A DNA stretch of 64,000 nt from Candidatus Poribacteria bacterium (GCA_022827625.1 JAJEIE010000033.1:1-64000), one strand, 5' to 3'. Counted from the first letter of the stretch, positions 50,301 through 59,125 are shown. Program-made: numbers and translations. Notes: generated by a model not told the origin, from the sequence alone.

Positions 50301-51224
50301 ATGGCACAAGATTTCGACAATCTAAGCAAACGTTTATGGACGGATCATCCCCAAGACCTGTCGCGCTTCGTCACTGGCGAAGACGATGTTGAAATCGGTG
50401 AAGACATTAACACAGAACAACATTTTGTCGTCGCCCGGTACACCGACATCACAAAGTGGGCACAGATCAACGGACAGACAGTAATTTTACACGTTGAGCT
50501 GCAGCTTCGCGAAAGCACACACAGACCCATGTGGGCACGAAATGCACAATATCAGGGATACCTCGTTGGCGAATACCAGGTGCCCGTCTATTCTAACGTT
50601 ATCTATTTCCACCCCAGAGCCGGACGCGACGACCCGGGTGGATACGCCTACAAACACGAAGGTTATGGACATGCGAATCACTATAAGGTTATCCGCCTCA
50701 GTGAGGTAGAGGGGCAACCGATATTGGAGCAACAAGCACCGGGGCTACTCCCATTTACACCGCTTATGAAACCCCCCGAAGGCATGGCTCTCGAACACTG
50801 GATCCAAACCTGTGTTGACGCAACACTCGCCCTACCTGCTGATCAGGAGACCCAAGGAGACCTTCTTTGTGGCATCTCTCTGTTTGGTGGCATCGTCTAT
50901 GACCCACAACTTTTCAAGAGACTCATCCCGGAGGCAGTCATGCAAGAATCGAGATATTACCAACTCTTGCGTCAAGAATTCATCGCGCAAGGCATAGAAC
51001 AAGGCATAGAACAAGGTATAGAACAAGGTATAGAACAAGGTGCGCGCCAAATGAGTATTGAAAGCACATTGAACATTCTCAGTGAACGCTTCCCAAGTGC
51101 GGATGTCAACGCTCTCAAGCCGCTTCTGGAAGCGATTGAAGATCTTAACCGGCTCAAGGCGTTGAACCTAAATGCTTCCATAGCAGAGAATTTCCGCGCG
51201 TTCGAAGAAGGCTTAGAGACATAG
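50301..51224 (+). CDS. Rpn-family PD-(D/E)XK nuclease-like protein
   Basis: A 307-residue protein of the Rpn/PDDEXK transposase-like class. Residues 1-110 carry the core: a D-rich segment (DDVEIGEDINTEQ) and E66-x-Q68 in VILHVELQLR, the variant catalytic pair of this family. Rpn proteins of E. coli promote RecA-independent recombination. Residues 230-250 are four GIEQ units encoded by a 12-base tandem repeat (50988-51035), as often seen before the C-terminal helical domain (SIESTLNILSERFP). A helical DUF4351-like tail completes it. The gene has a long leader and its own promoter. Confidence 0.85.
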   Translation: MAQDFDNLSKRLWTDHPQDLSRFVTGEDDVEIGEDINTEQHFVVARYTDITKWAQINGQTVILHVELQLRESTHRPMWARNAQYQGYLVGEYQVPVYSNVIYFHPRAGRDDPGGYAYKHEGYGHANHYKVIRLSEVEGQPILEQQAPGLLPFTPLMKPPEGMALEHWIQTCVDATLALPADQETQGDLLCGISLFGGIVYDPQLFKRLIPEAVMQESRYYQLLRQEFIAQGIEQGIEQGIEQGIEQGARQMSIESTLNILSERFPSADVNALKPLLEAIEDLNRLKALNLNASIAENFRAFEEGLET

Positions 51225-51241
51225 ATCTAACCGATGTAGTG

Positions 51242-52243
51242 CTATCGTTCCGATTCCTGGGCTTTCACGCGTCCCCAGACCGTCGTCAACAAATGCGGTT
51301 GAGGTGAAACCGGCAGTGCGAACGCCGGATCGAACCAATCCGCACTATAATTCCCGCCGCTGTCCGTGAGTTGTTCGGGTCTACCCCCGGCTAAAGCGAC
51401 TTTGAAGAGCTGCGTCCCCTCACGGGTTTTCTTTTCGTAAATAAGTGTATCGCCCTGCGGTGCCAAAGCCGGATTCGATCCTGGACCCTCCACAGCTTTA
51501 CGCGGCTTCTTGTTCCCTTTGCGATTTACAATGTAGAGTTGCATTGTAGGTGCTAAATCATCAACGCTTATACCGGAAAAGACGAGTCGGGTGCCATCCG
51601 GTGTCCATGCAGTGTGAAAAATCAAAGGAAACCCATCTGGCGAGATTTGATCTTTGGCATGCGTTCGCACGTTAACAATCTCAATTCTCGGTTTGGCGAT
51701 CTCTACGCCCCCAAATCTGTCATCTACAGGTAGAAGCACTTTGGCAGAGATGAAAGCGATTTCAGGACCCTCCGGTGCCCAAGTAGGATTCATACCGGTT
51801 GCTATCCGTTTTTCAGCGCCTCCTTTAATTGAGGCTGTATAGATAGCGACCTCACCCCTATCCACCCGATAGTAGGCGATCTGTTCACCATCGGGGGACC
51901 AGGTCGGATAACTCCGCCGCACTCTTTTGTGAAAAACACGCTTCACATCGCTACCATCCGCATCCATCACGTAGAGGTCTGAAATATTCCCGCCCCGCTC
52001 GGAGGCGAACAGAATCTGTCTGCCTGTCGGAGACCAGACCGGCGAGTAATCCGGCCCGCGATGATGTGTTAAATTCACCTGTCCACTGCCATCAGGATTC
52101 ATCACGTAAATTTCAGAATTGCCATCTCGGTTTGAGGCAAACACAATTTTAGCAGTTCGAGGTGCCCCCGCCGCAGTAGATATTACAGACCAACCAACCA
52201 CCAAACCCAATCCACACACAAGCAAAAAACGGATAAATTTCAT
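51242..52243 (-). CDS. Exported PD40/TolB-like propeller protein
   Basis: A 333-residue protein with a signal peptide (about residues 1-25) and repeated PD40 blades: IVFASNRDGNSEIYVMNPDG, SPVWSPTGRQILFASER, YPTWSPDGEQIAYYRVDR and later copies, as in TolB-type six-bladed propellers. The C-terminus LLTTVWGRVKAQESER carries the Leu-x-Thr/Trp-x-x-hydrophobic-Lys motif shared with three other secreted proteins nearby. It stands alone on the minus strand, convergent with the Rpn gene. The ATG at 52243 has AAGGAG in front. Confidence 0.88.
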   Translation of the reverse strand: MKFIRFLLVCGLGLVVGWSVISTAAGAPRTAKIVFASNRDGNSEIYVMNPDGSGQVNLTHHRGPDYSPVWSPTGRQILFASERGGNISDLYVMDADGSDVKRVFHKRVRRSYPTWSPDGEQIAYYRVDRGEVAIYTASIKGGAEKRIATGMNPTWAPEGPEIAFISAKVLLPVDDRFGGVEIAKPRIEIVNVRTHAKDQISPDGFPLIFHTAWTPDGTRLVFSGISVDDLAPTMQLYIVNRKGNKKPRKAVEGPGSNPALAPQGDTLIYEKKTREGTQLFKVALAGGRPEQLTDSGGNYSADWFDPAFALPVSPQPHLLTTVWGRVKAQESER

Positions 52244-52327
52244 CGTCAACTCCTTATTTGTTGTGCGATGTTTTCTGTTCAATCCAATCTACGTACTGAC
52301 TGCTGATTGCTGACCGCTGACGGCTAC

Positions 52328-53725
52328 CTACGTCTTCTGCGGTTTCTTACGTGCCGCCGGAAACAGAATGTTGTTCAGGATGAGCCGATACCCCGGCGAA
52401 TGTTTGTGTAAATCCAGATTCGTCGGGATTTTGCCTTCACCGACAAGGTGGCGATAGTCCTCTGGGTCGTGTCCACCGAGGAACGTCCAAGTGCCTTTCC
52501 CTAATTTACCGTGGATATATTTGGCGTAGTTCGTGCCTTCCACCTCTCCCAGAATCGTGACAGAGCCGCGAATCTTATCCATGTTAAACGATGTCGTCTG
52601 CCCGAGGTAGCCCGGCACAACGCTTACATGATTTTGTGTGAGCATCGTCGGAATCGGATCGTGTTTTGCGGCGAACTCGAAAAGCTTGAAGTCCTCAACG
52701 CCGCTCTGTGCGTCCCTATCAGGATTCGGGTTATCTATATCCGAGAATTCGTATCGGTACGGATTCGTGTAGAGTTTGAAGTTCTCAAACGCCAAAGTGC
52801 GCTGAAAATCGAGCCGTGTTTCCGCATCTACTTCGATAGGTGTCCCATCTAATTCAGGTGCAACAATGTCAACAGCACCGCCAAGAGTTGCCAACGCGAT
52901 GTCCAAGGTTTCAGGGGCAGAACACATCGCAAAGATGAAGCCACCGTTAACGATATAGTCTGCGATCATCTGTGCCGTCTCACCTTTGTGCTGCGCGACG
53001 CGTCGAAACCCTGCCTCCGTAGCGGCTTGCTCAAACATTAACATCCGTTGTTGATACCAGACCTGCGTCGAAAACGAGGCGTGGAACTTGCCGTGCTGCC
53101 CCGTAAAATCCTCGTGGTGCAGATGGAGCCAATCGTAATCATCTGTCTCTAAAACGCCGCTTTGGACCTCTTTATCCCAGATGACATCGTAGGGAATCTG
53201 TGCGTAGTCCAGCGCAATTTTAACAGCATCGTCCCATGGATCTCGATAAGGCGATGCCTCCGAGGGTGCGTATACCGCAATCTTCGGAGCCTTTTCCAAG
53301 AGAATCTCGTCCATATTGCTACCTTGCAGAACAGATGCCTTGATGCTGCTATACGTAGCGTTGTCCATCGCTTCAAAGCTGACCCCCATGAGCGCAGCGC
53401 GTATGCGGACATCTGAAGCGTCCGGCAGCACAAATGCGCCACCACGGTAATTCAGCCACCAATAACAGCGATACTCACGCGGAACCTCTAATGCCCAGTA
53501 TGTCAAACCGTAAGCCTTCAGATGGTTTGTCTGTGCGCCGAGATCCATCGGTATCAAAAGCCATTGCGCGGCGGCGATGTTTGGACCGATAAGGAACAGG
53601 GCGAGTACCAAGAGCATAGTGCCGAGCCTCAAAAACCTCCCAGCACGCGGTAGGCGAGGTTGGAAAACCTCGCCGGTCTGTAGTGTCCAATTAATTCTAA
53701 ATTTCACGATACGAAACGTATTCAT
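52328..53725 (-). CDS. Uncharacterised exported protein (asparagine synthetase B-named family)
   Basis: A 465-residue exported protein. A hydrophobic segment at about residues 35-53 (MLLVLALFLIGPNIAAAQ) precedes a mature part that starts LLIPMDLGAQTNHLKAYGL. Similar proteins in Bacteroidetes-related databases are called asparagine synthetase B, but no synthetase motif is visible. Segments such as IADYIVNGGFIFAMCSAPET and TWTFLGGHDPEDYRHLVGEG suggest a class I glutamine amidotransferase-like or ThuA-like fold. Its start overlaps the stop of the upstream gene (TGATG), so it is translationally coupled to the large transthyretin/PD40 protein. Function not known. Confidence 0.7.
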   Translation of the reverse strand: MNTFRIVKFRINWTLQTGEVFQPRLPRAGRFLRLGTMLLVLALFLIGPNIAAAQWLLIPMDLGAQTNHLKAYGLTYWALEVPREYRCYWWLNYRGGAFVLPDASDVRIRAALMGVSFEAMDNATYSSIKASVLQGSNMDEILLEKAPKIAVYAPSEASPYRDPWDDAVKIALDYAQIPYDVIWDKEVQSGVLETDDYDWLHLHHEDFTGQHGKFHASFSTQVWYQQRMLMFEQAATEAGFRRVAQHKGETAQMIADYIVNGGFIFAMCSAPETLDIALATLGGAVDIVAPELDGTPIEVDAETRLDFQRTLAFENFKLYTNPYRYEFSDIDNPNPDRDAQSGVEDFKLFEFAAKHDPIPTMLTQNHVSVVPGYLGQTTSFNMDKIRGSVTILGEVEGTNYAKYIHGKLGKGTWTFLGGHDPEDYRHLVGEGKIPTNLDLHKHSPGYRLILNNILFPAARKKPQKT

Positions 53726-56460
53726 CAATTTCTACTCGGAATATCTGCTTGTGGATTACCCGCGACAGCCGCCGGTTCACGCCCAAATACGACATGTCCA
53801 TTGTGTATCAGTGCTGCCTCGGTAGTTTCGGGGTGCGTCGTATCAATTTTCCAAAGTTGTCCGTTATTTTCGTAGATAAGCCACCGCCCTGCGGGTGGCA
53901 CCCAGGCTGGATGCGAGCCCCCCCTGCGGGTTAACTGCTTTTCTGTAGGGACACCGTCACTTGAATAAGTAACAAGCCAAATCTGTTGGTAATCGCCTAC
54001 CTTTCGTGTGAATGCCAGTTGATTCGGATTCGCAGGCGACCAAGTCGGTTCTATATCGTCTGTGTCTGGTGATATGACAATCGGCTCAACACGCTGTGCA
54101 ATTTGATCGAAGGCGTAGATGTTTCGTCTCTGTTGCCCATCAACCCGAACCGCTGCGTCCGGATTCTCAATGCTCCCTGCGGTAACATAAGCCAGTATCG
54201 TGCCGTCGCTATTCCAGGCAGGTGTGAAACTTTGCAGAGCCGTTGACGGCACAGTGAACTCAGAACCACTCGAAATATGCTGTATAATCAGGCGAGTTCG
54301 GTCTCCGAACTCCGGACGTGTATAGGCAAGGTATTCTGCATCCGGTGAGATCGCGACATCGTCTGCCATTTTTCGTCTATCAAGCAGCAGCCCCCCATCC
54401 GGCATTTCACGGTTCCGAATAATAACGTTTCCATCCCTATCTTGATAAACGAGTGTCCCATCATTTGCAACAGTCGGATTGTGTCCAATGCCTAACGGTG
54501 TGCTATTGCTATCAGGCGAGATCCCCCAAATCATACCGTCGTAAGCGAAATAGATAAAGGCGGATAACTGTCCTGCCGCTCCCATTGTAGACGCCTCAGA
54601 CGCTTCCGCATTTTCATTTCCGAGGTCTTTCTTTATCAGTTTCGGATCAACGTCCTCTTTGAGCGTGAACGATTCCGTATTACCTAATTCCCAACCTGCC
54701 CCGTTCGCTTTCCAAACAAAACTGAGCCCTTTTGTCCAGTAGTTCCACTCCTCGTTTAAACGCCCATTGCGAGTGACACGAAAAATGTCTTCCGGTTCTC
54801 CATAAAGTTTCCTGATTTCCCAGCGTCCACCGTCCTCAATTTCCGCCATATTTCCGTCTGCATCGATGTAAATTGCGAGAACTCCAATGTCAATATGTGC
54901 CGTTGTGTCTCCAGGGAAGACATGAACCGCTGTCGGTTCTCCGCGGACGGGATGACGTGTGCCGTAGATTCCAACGCCATCGGCGATACCCGTTTTCTGG
55001 TCGTTATTTGCGTCCACTACTACCATGACGTAATAGCTGCCCGGTAGCACACTGACTCGGTAGCTGCCATCGCCTGAAACAGTAATCGGCATCGCAATCG
55101 GTGTACTGAAGTCAGACGCGTAAGAGAGCGTCAGTATGCCTTGCTCGACAGTGTGTCCGTCCCATACGATACGTCCGGCGATGCCGCCTTGTTCAATGTG
55201 TGCTTCAATACCGGGTGGCGTGGCATGAAGCCGTCCATCGTCATCGTAGCGGGCACTGATCACGACTTCAATTTCTTGGGTCTCGCCTTCTGCTAAGGTG
55301 AGCGCAGTTGGGGGCTGCATCGTGATGTCTATCGTACCATAGCCTCCTAAACCATCACCCTTACTATACCTACCATCTTTATCCGCATCCAGATTGGCGA
55401 TCACATAGTATTCATCCGGCGGGAGTGCTAAACGGAACGCGCCACCAGGCGCCGTTTCCGCACTGGCAACCGGCGCCACTAAAGCGGGGTCCGAATACAC
55501 TTCAATCCGCCCGGTTACATCTCCCGGAACCGGAGACAGGATGCCCGTGAGCGTGCTGGTCGCCGCCTCTTGCGTTTTTTTTCGAGTCTGGTAGGTAGCG
55601 GTGATTGCTATTTCTATATTTTCGGTGAATTTGTTCGCAGAAACCAAAACAGGTTGTGGGAAATTCCCACGTTTCCGCATATCCTCAACGCCGTAGAAGC
55701 CAAAGTCGTCCCCTGTATCCAATTTATTTGTATTATTGTTATCGACAATCGCCATCAGGTAATACTTACCCGGCGGAAGGTTGAGCGTCCAATTGCCAGT
55801 GTCTGTCCCTCTGGTAATACCGGCGCGATATTTCCAAGATAAATCTGTATACGCAAGGATTAACGCTTTTGAACCCGTTTGAAGCGGATTCGGGTTTTCT
55901 GCAGTCCGACGCAGGGCAGCGATTGTGCCACTACACCCCGATGTCGCTTTGCGCAACTCCGTCTGAAATTGCTGGAGTTGACTCGGCTCGTATTCGGATA
56001 GTGGAACAACTGTCGGGCTACCATCGATGTAAGTGGCGCGTGCGGTTATCGGAATCTCTAAACCTCGAATCTTTTCTCCGTCTTGAACTTCAACCACCTG
56101 TTTGTTTTGAGCTTCATTGCCCCAGTCAGTAATTCCGAACATACCCAAGCCATCTCCGGTATCGAAACTCCCAGATTTGTCAACATCTACATAAGCGACA
56201 AGATAATAGCGTCCGGGTTCCACGCGGAGTGTGAATTGCCCATCACCGAGTTGCGGGATCCCGCTGATATAAACCTGTTGGAGCGCTTCATCGCGATAGA
56301 CAGACACGCTTGTGTGTGACAAATCTTGACCTCTCCAGACGACTCTTCCTGTTAAGGTTGCCGTCATCCGTTTTGCCGTAGCGTCTGCCTGTGCCTGACC
56401 AAAAGCCTCACCGGCAAATCCAATACTGATAATAAATAACAAAAGTGCCAACGATTTCAT
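53725..56460 (-). CDS. Exported protein with four transthyretin-like repeats and a PD40 propeller
   Basis: A 911-residue exported protein. After a signal peptide (about residues 1-21) come four similar beta-sandwich units, each ending with the block YY-V/M-x-x-x-D-x-x-x-x-x-x-x-DG-GxYG: YYLVAYVDVDKSGSFDTGDG, YYLMAIVDNNNTNKLDTGDD, YYVIANLDADKDGRYSKGDG and YYVMVVVDANNDQKTGIADG. The acidic loops could bind calcium, like those of dockerin/EF loops. The last third is a PD40-type propeller (YFAYDGMIWGISPDSN, ISPDAEYLAYTRPEFG, PTWSPANPNQLAFTR). It overlaps and is coupled to the gene downstream. An AAAGGAA site precedes ATG 56460. Confidence 0.82.
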   Translation of the reverse strand: MKSLALLLFIISIGFAGEAFGQAQADATAKRMTATLTGRVVWRGQDLSHTSVSVYRDEALQQVYISGIPQLGDGQFTLRVEPGRYYLVAYVDVDKSGSFDTGDGLGMFGITDWGNEAQNKQVVEVQDGEKIRGLEIPITARATYIDGSPTVVPLSEYEPSQLQQFQTELRKATSGCSGTIAALRRTAENPNPLQTGSKALILAYTDLSWKYRAGITRGTDTGNWTLNLPPGKYYLMAIVDNNNTNKLDTGDDFGFYGVEDMRKRGNFPQPVLVSANKFTENIEIAITATYQTRKKTQEAATSTLTGILSPVPGDVTGRIEVYSDPALVAPVASAETAPGGAFRLALPPDEYYVIANLDADKDGRYSKGDGLGGYGTIDITMQPPTALTLAEGETQEIEVVISARYDDDGRLHATPPGIEAHIEQGGIAGRIVWDGHTVEQGILTLSYASDFSTPIAMPITVSGDGSYRVSVLPGSYYVMVVVDANNDQKTGIADGVGIYGTRHPVRGEPTAVHVFPGDTTAHIDIGVLAIYIDADGNMAEIEDGGRWEIRKLYGEPEDIFRVTRNGRLNEEWNYWTKGLSFVWKANGAGWELGNTESFTLKEDVDPKLIKKDLGNENAEASEASTMGAAGQLSAFIYFAYDGMIWGISPDSNSTPLGIGHNPTVANDGTLVYQDRDGNVIIRNREMPDGGLLLDRRKMADDVAISPDAEYLAYTRPEFGDRTRLIIQHISSGSEFTVPSTALQSFTPAWNSDGTILAYVTAGSIENPDAAVRVDGQQRRNIYAFDQIAQRVEPIVISPDTDDIEPTWSPANPNQLAFTRKVGDYQQIWLVTYSSDGVPTEKQLTRRGGSHPAWVPPAGRWLIYENNGQLWKIDTTHPETTEAALIHNGHVVFGREPAAVAGNPQADIPSRN

Positions 56461-56571
56461 TTTTTTTCCTTTGTACGGGTGTTTTCTTCTCTGCGATAAC
56501 TTAAATAATATTAACACGTACAGCGATAATTTGCAAATAGAGATGACAACCGATAACGAATAACACTAAAT

Positions 56572-56601
56572 TTGACTTTCGCCTTTAATATATGGTATAA
56601 T
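56572..56601 (+). promoter_or_regulatory. Promoter for the LamG-type gene
   Basis: TTGACT (56572-56577) and a perfect TATAAT (56596-56601), spacer 18 bases. It faces away from the transthyretin-like gene. Confidence 0.7.
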
Positions 56602-56609
56602 ATTTCCAA

Positions 56610-56631
56610 TTTACCGACATGTGTCGGTAAA
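56610..56631. promoter_or_regulatory. Operator-like inverted repeat at the transcription start
   Basis: TTTACCGACA and TGTCGGTAAA are perfect inverted arms with a two-base centre. The repeat starts eight bases after the -10 box, so it overlaps the expected start of transcription. A dimeric repressor bound there would block initiation; in RNA it could form a stem. No regulator gene is adjacent. Confidence 0.55.
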
Positions 56632-56695
56632 ATAATTTGTTTTCCATCTTTGGTGAACATCTGACTCCGATAAATTCAAAAAGGAGCTCCGATTC

Positions 56696-57460
56696 ATGAG
56701 AAGAATAGGCTATTACATCTGTGCGATCTTACTGACGTTGTCCGTATCAATGCCAGCATTTGCACAGGACGCGCAAGCAGACAATTTGCTTGGCTGGTGG
56801 TTATTTGACAGCGAAAAGGACGAAATCGGTAACTGGAGCGATATCGACCTTCACGGTGCTGAACTCAAAGACGGGCAGCTGATTGTTGAGACAGGAAGAT
56901 GGGCACACGCACTTGAATACTCCGGACCCGATATTGAAGAGAAAACTTTGATGACATGGGTAGCATTGGACAGCCTCGATCCAACAGCAGGTTCGGCTCT
57001 CACGCTTGATAAAGCCAGCGAAGACCAATTCAACGCCATCGTTTATGCAGAACGTCAACCAAAGCAATGGATGTCGGGAAGCAGCTGGTTCCACCGCACT
57101 GAAGACTTCCCGGATGCACACAATGAAAACAAAGAAGGCGAAATGGTCTACTTAGCCTTCACTTATGAAGATAAGGGTGGGACTTACAAGATAACGGGCT
57201 ACCGCAACGGTGAAAACCTCGGTAGTTATGAAAAGGGTGAGATCAAAACTTGGCCCACGGATGACGCAGAAATTATCTGGGGTAAACGTCATACAAACGG
57301 ACTCGACGGTCCTGGCGACCTCAACGCACACATTGAGGAATCCCGTATTTACTCCGTCGCATTGACCGAGGATGAGGTCAATGACATGGAACTCGGAACG
57401 CTTTCTGTTGATCCACAGGGCAAACTCGCAACGCGCTGGGCAAAACTTAAAGCGAAGTAA
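56696..57460 (+). CDS. Secreted LamG/concanavalin-like lectin-fold protein
   Basis: A 254-residue exported protein. A signal peptide of about 25 residues (ending AFAQ) is followed by a LamG-type jelly roll: NLLGWWLFDSEKDEIGNWSD, GRWAHALEYSGPDIEEKTLM, TWVALDSLDPTAGSALTLDK and, near the end, HIEESRIYSVALTEDEVND. Such domains bind glycans or form parts of surface proteins. It ends with PQGKLATRWAKLKAK, the C-terminal motif shared with neighbouring secreted proteins. Promoter and operator-like repeat lie directly upstream. Confidence 0.88.
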   Translation: MRRIGYYICAILLTLSVSMPAFAQDAQADNLLGWWLFDSEKDEIGNWSDIDLHGAELKDGQLIVETGRWAHALEYSGPDIEEKTLMTWVALDSLDPTAGSALTLDKASEDQFNAIVYAERQPKQWMSGSSWFHRTEDFPDAHNENKEGEMVYLAFTYEDKGGTYKITGYRNGENLGSYEKGEIKTWPTDDAEIIWGKRHTNGLDGPGDLNAHIEESRIYSVALTEDEVNDMELGTLSVDPQGKLATRWAKLKAK

Positions 57461-57470
57461 TGCTGGAATT

Positions 57471-57501
57471 GTAGGGCAAGGTCGCCTGACCTTCGCCCTA
57501 C
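57471..57501. repeat. GTAGGGC hairpin after the LamG gene
   Basis: GTAGGGC-AAGGTC (57471-57483), loop GCCT and GACCTT-C-GCCCTAC (57488-57501) form a long, nearly perfect stem ten bases past the stop codon. It again starts with GTAG and ends with CTAC. It may serve as terminator, though no T run follows. Confidence 0.55.
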
Positions 57502-57611
57502 TTCTCATGTTGGCTCTGTGAAAGCGATTTGTGGAGTCCCAATTTTGTTAGCACTACAAAAGATTTCTTAACCAACCACTGACGGTTTCCGACAACCGAC
57601 AGCCATTATTT

Positions 57612-58298
57612 ATGAACAGCCGAATCACACGCTTCCTGATGTACATCAGTATCTGTTTCGCTTCCGTCGCAAGTGCCGATGAACTCACTTGGACATTCGA
57701 CGACACTGCTGCAGACTGGACCCCCGCAAACGGCACGTGGGCAGTCGAAGATGGGGTCTATAAACAGACAACACGCTATGGTAAGGCACAGAAAGCGTTA
57801 GCGAATGGGGCGGAGTGGACAGACCATACCGTAGCGGCAAAAGTCCGTATTGAGGCAGGACACTGGGCGGGGATCGTTTTCCGCGCACAAAACGAATTTG
57901 AGTACTACGTCTATCTCATCTGCCCGAAAGAAAACAAGTCAGAATTGTGGCGACACCGGCGCAGCACCGCCTTTAAAGATGGATTTGAAGGGCGCGACGA
58001 GATTGAACACGATATCGCGCCTATCGGACTCACGCTGGCTCGAAATGAATGGTTCACGCTCAGAGCAACCCTTGAAGGCAGCCGCATCGCACTCGCTATT
58101 AATGATATAGAACAAGCGGTGTTTGTTGACGACACGTATCCTCGCGGTAAAATCGGCGTCTGGACCTGGGACACGCAAGCCAGTTTTGATGATGTCAGTG
58201 TCAACGGTGTTAACACAACGTCTCTCACACCCGTGGAACCGCACGGAAAACTCGCAACAGCATGGGCGGGGCTAAAGCAAATAACGAATAGTGATTAG
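57612..58298 (+). CDS. Secreted DUF1080/LamG-like jelly-roll protein
   Basis: A 228-residue exported protein with a signal peptide (about residues 8-23, ending ASADE-like) and a jelly roll resembling 3-keto-disaccharide hydrolase/DUF1080 domains: LTWTFDDTAADWTPANGTW, GHWAGIVFRAQNEFEYYVYL and PRGKIGVWTWDTQASFDDVSV. It may bind or hydrolyse a sugar. The C-terminus PHGKLATAWAGLKQ carries the shared Leu-x-Thr/Trp-x-x-Leu-Lys motif. No ribosome binding site is evident before the ATG at 57612. Confidence 0.82.
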   Translation: MNSRITRFLMYISICFASVASADELTWTFDDTAADWTPANGTWAVEDGVYKQTTRYGKAQKALANGAEWTDHTVAAKVRIEAGHWAGIVFRAQNEFEYYVYLICPKENKSELWRHRRSTAFKDGFEGRDEIEHDIAPIGLTLARNEWFTLRATLEGSRIALAINDIEQAVFVDDTYPRGKIGVWTWDTQASFDDVSVNGVNTTSLTPVEPHGKLATAWAGLKQITNSD

Positions 58299-58340
58299 TA
58301 ATGAGTGATTAGCGAACAGCGATTAGCAAATAGCAAATTA
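58280..58340 (+). repeat. GATTAG heptamer tract
   Basis: AACGAATAGTGATTAGTAATGAGTGATTAGCGAACAGCGATTAGC: a run of seven- to eight-base units around the stop codon and just beyond it. GTCAGC-type tracts of the same style occur at 47822-47850 and 52296-52325. Confidence 0.5.
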
Positions 58341-58351
58341 GGAGGATTTTA

Positions 58352-58819
58352 ATGGCAAATGTAGGAAGTGCTGCACCAGATTTTACACTACAAGGTGCGG
58401 TCAACCAAGAAGATGTTGAAGTTTCATTGGGCGACTATGCTGGTAAAAATTTAGTCGTGCTTTTCTATCCACTCGCTTTTTCCCCAGTCTGTGCTGAGCA
58501 GGTACCGGATTTCAACGAACAGTTGAGCGCAATTCAGGCGAAGGGTGCTGAGGTCATCGCTATCAATCGGGATTCAACCTTCGCGCATAAGGCGTGGAGC
58601 GAAGTACTCGGTGGTGTCGATTTTCCGCTGCTTGCGGATATGAACCTTGAGGTATCCAAAGAGTTCGGTATGGCACTTGAAGAAGTTGGTATTACCACGC
58701 GCGGTGTGTTTATCATTGATAAATCCGGAAACATCGCCTTCAAACACGTCGAAGCCGCACCGCCAGACAATACGCTGACTGCCGAACAGGTTTTGGGCGA
58801 ATTAGACAAACTGCAATAG
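58352..58819 (+). CDS. Peroxiredoxin (AhpE/PrxQ-like)
   Basis: A 155-residue cytoplasmic thiol peroxidase. The family core is ATPDFTLQG-type N-terminus and the active site PLAFSPVCAEQ, with peroxidatic C47; the usual Thr of the PxxxTxxC motif is Ser44. Further features are AINRDSTFAHKAWSEVLGG and GVFIIDKSGNIAF. A second resolving Cys is not present, so this is a one-Cys, AhpE-like type, which would use an external thiol. A TTAGGAGG ribosome site precedes the ATG. Confidence 0.9.
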   Translation: MANVGSAAPDFTLQGAVNQEDVEVSLGDYAGKNLVVLFYPLAFSPVCAEQVPDFNEQLSAIQAKGAEVIAINRDSTFAHKAWSEVLGGVDFPLLADMNLEVSKEFGMALEEVGITTRGVFIIDKSGNIAFKHVEAAPPDNTLTAEQVLGELDKLQ

Positions 58820-58861
58820 ACACGCCAGTATCGCAGGCGAGGTACGTCTCTCGTATAAACG

Positions 58862-58924
58862 AAAAAGCGGGTATCTGGTAAAACCGGCAAACGATCGTTT
58901 ACATGCTACCGACACCCGCTTTTT
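58862..58924 (+). terminator. Long-loop terminator-like hairpin
   Basis: AAAAAGCGGGT (58862-58872) and ACCCGCTTTTT (58914-58924) form an 11-pair stem ending in Ts, with a 41-base loop holding GGTAAAACCGGC and an AAACGATCGTTT palindrome. It ends peroxiredoxin transcription and is symmetrical, so could work in both directions. Promoter or riboswitch-like use of the loop is not excluded. Confidence 0.5.
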
Positions 58925-59042
58925 GCTTTAACTTTTTACTTTACTTTGAAAACGTCAGATGGATGTGTTATTATAATTAATTAATGAAAGGGATTCATAG
59001 AATCATCGACTGCTGATGGTTTCCAACAGCCATCGTATAAAT

Positions 59043-59114
59043 GCGGGTGTAGCTCAGCGGTAGAGCGTCAGCTTCCCAAGCTGAGGGTCGCGGGTTCAAT
59101 TCCCGTCACCCGCT
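59043..59114 (+). tRNA. tRNA-Gly (CCC anticodon)
   Basis: A complete cloverleaf: acceptor stem GCGGGTG with CACCCGC (59107-59113), D arm GCTC/GAGC, anticodon stem TCAGC/GCTGA around TTCCCAA (anticodon CCC, reading GGG glycine codons) and T arm GCGGG-TTCAATT-CCCGT. Discriminator T at 59114. The 3' CCA is not encoded, so it must be added after transcription. The fold-back element of 59126 begins 11 bases after it. Confidence 0.93.
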
Positions 59115-59125
59115 TGACTATCTTT

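Noticed and set aside
52328-53725. Naming the exported protein asparagine synthetase B
   Set aside because: No N-type amidohydrolase Cys start or ATP-pyrophosphatase loop is present, so the name would be misleading.
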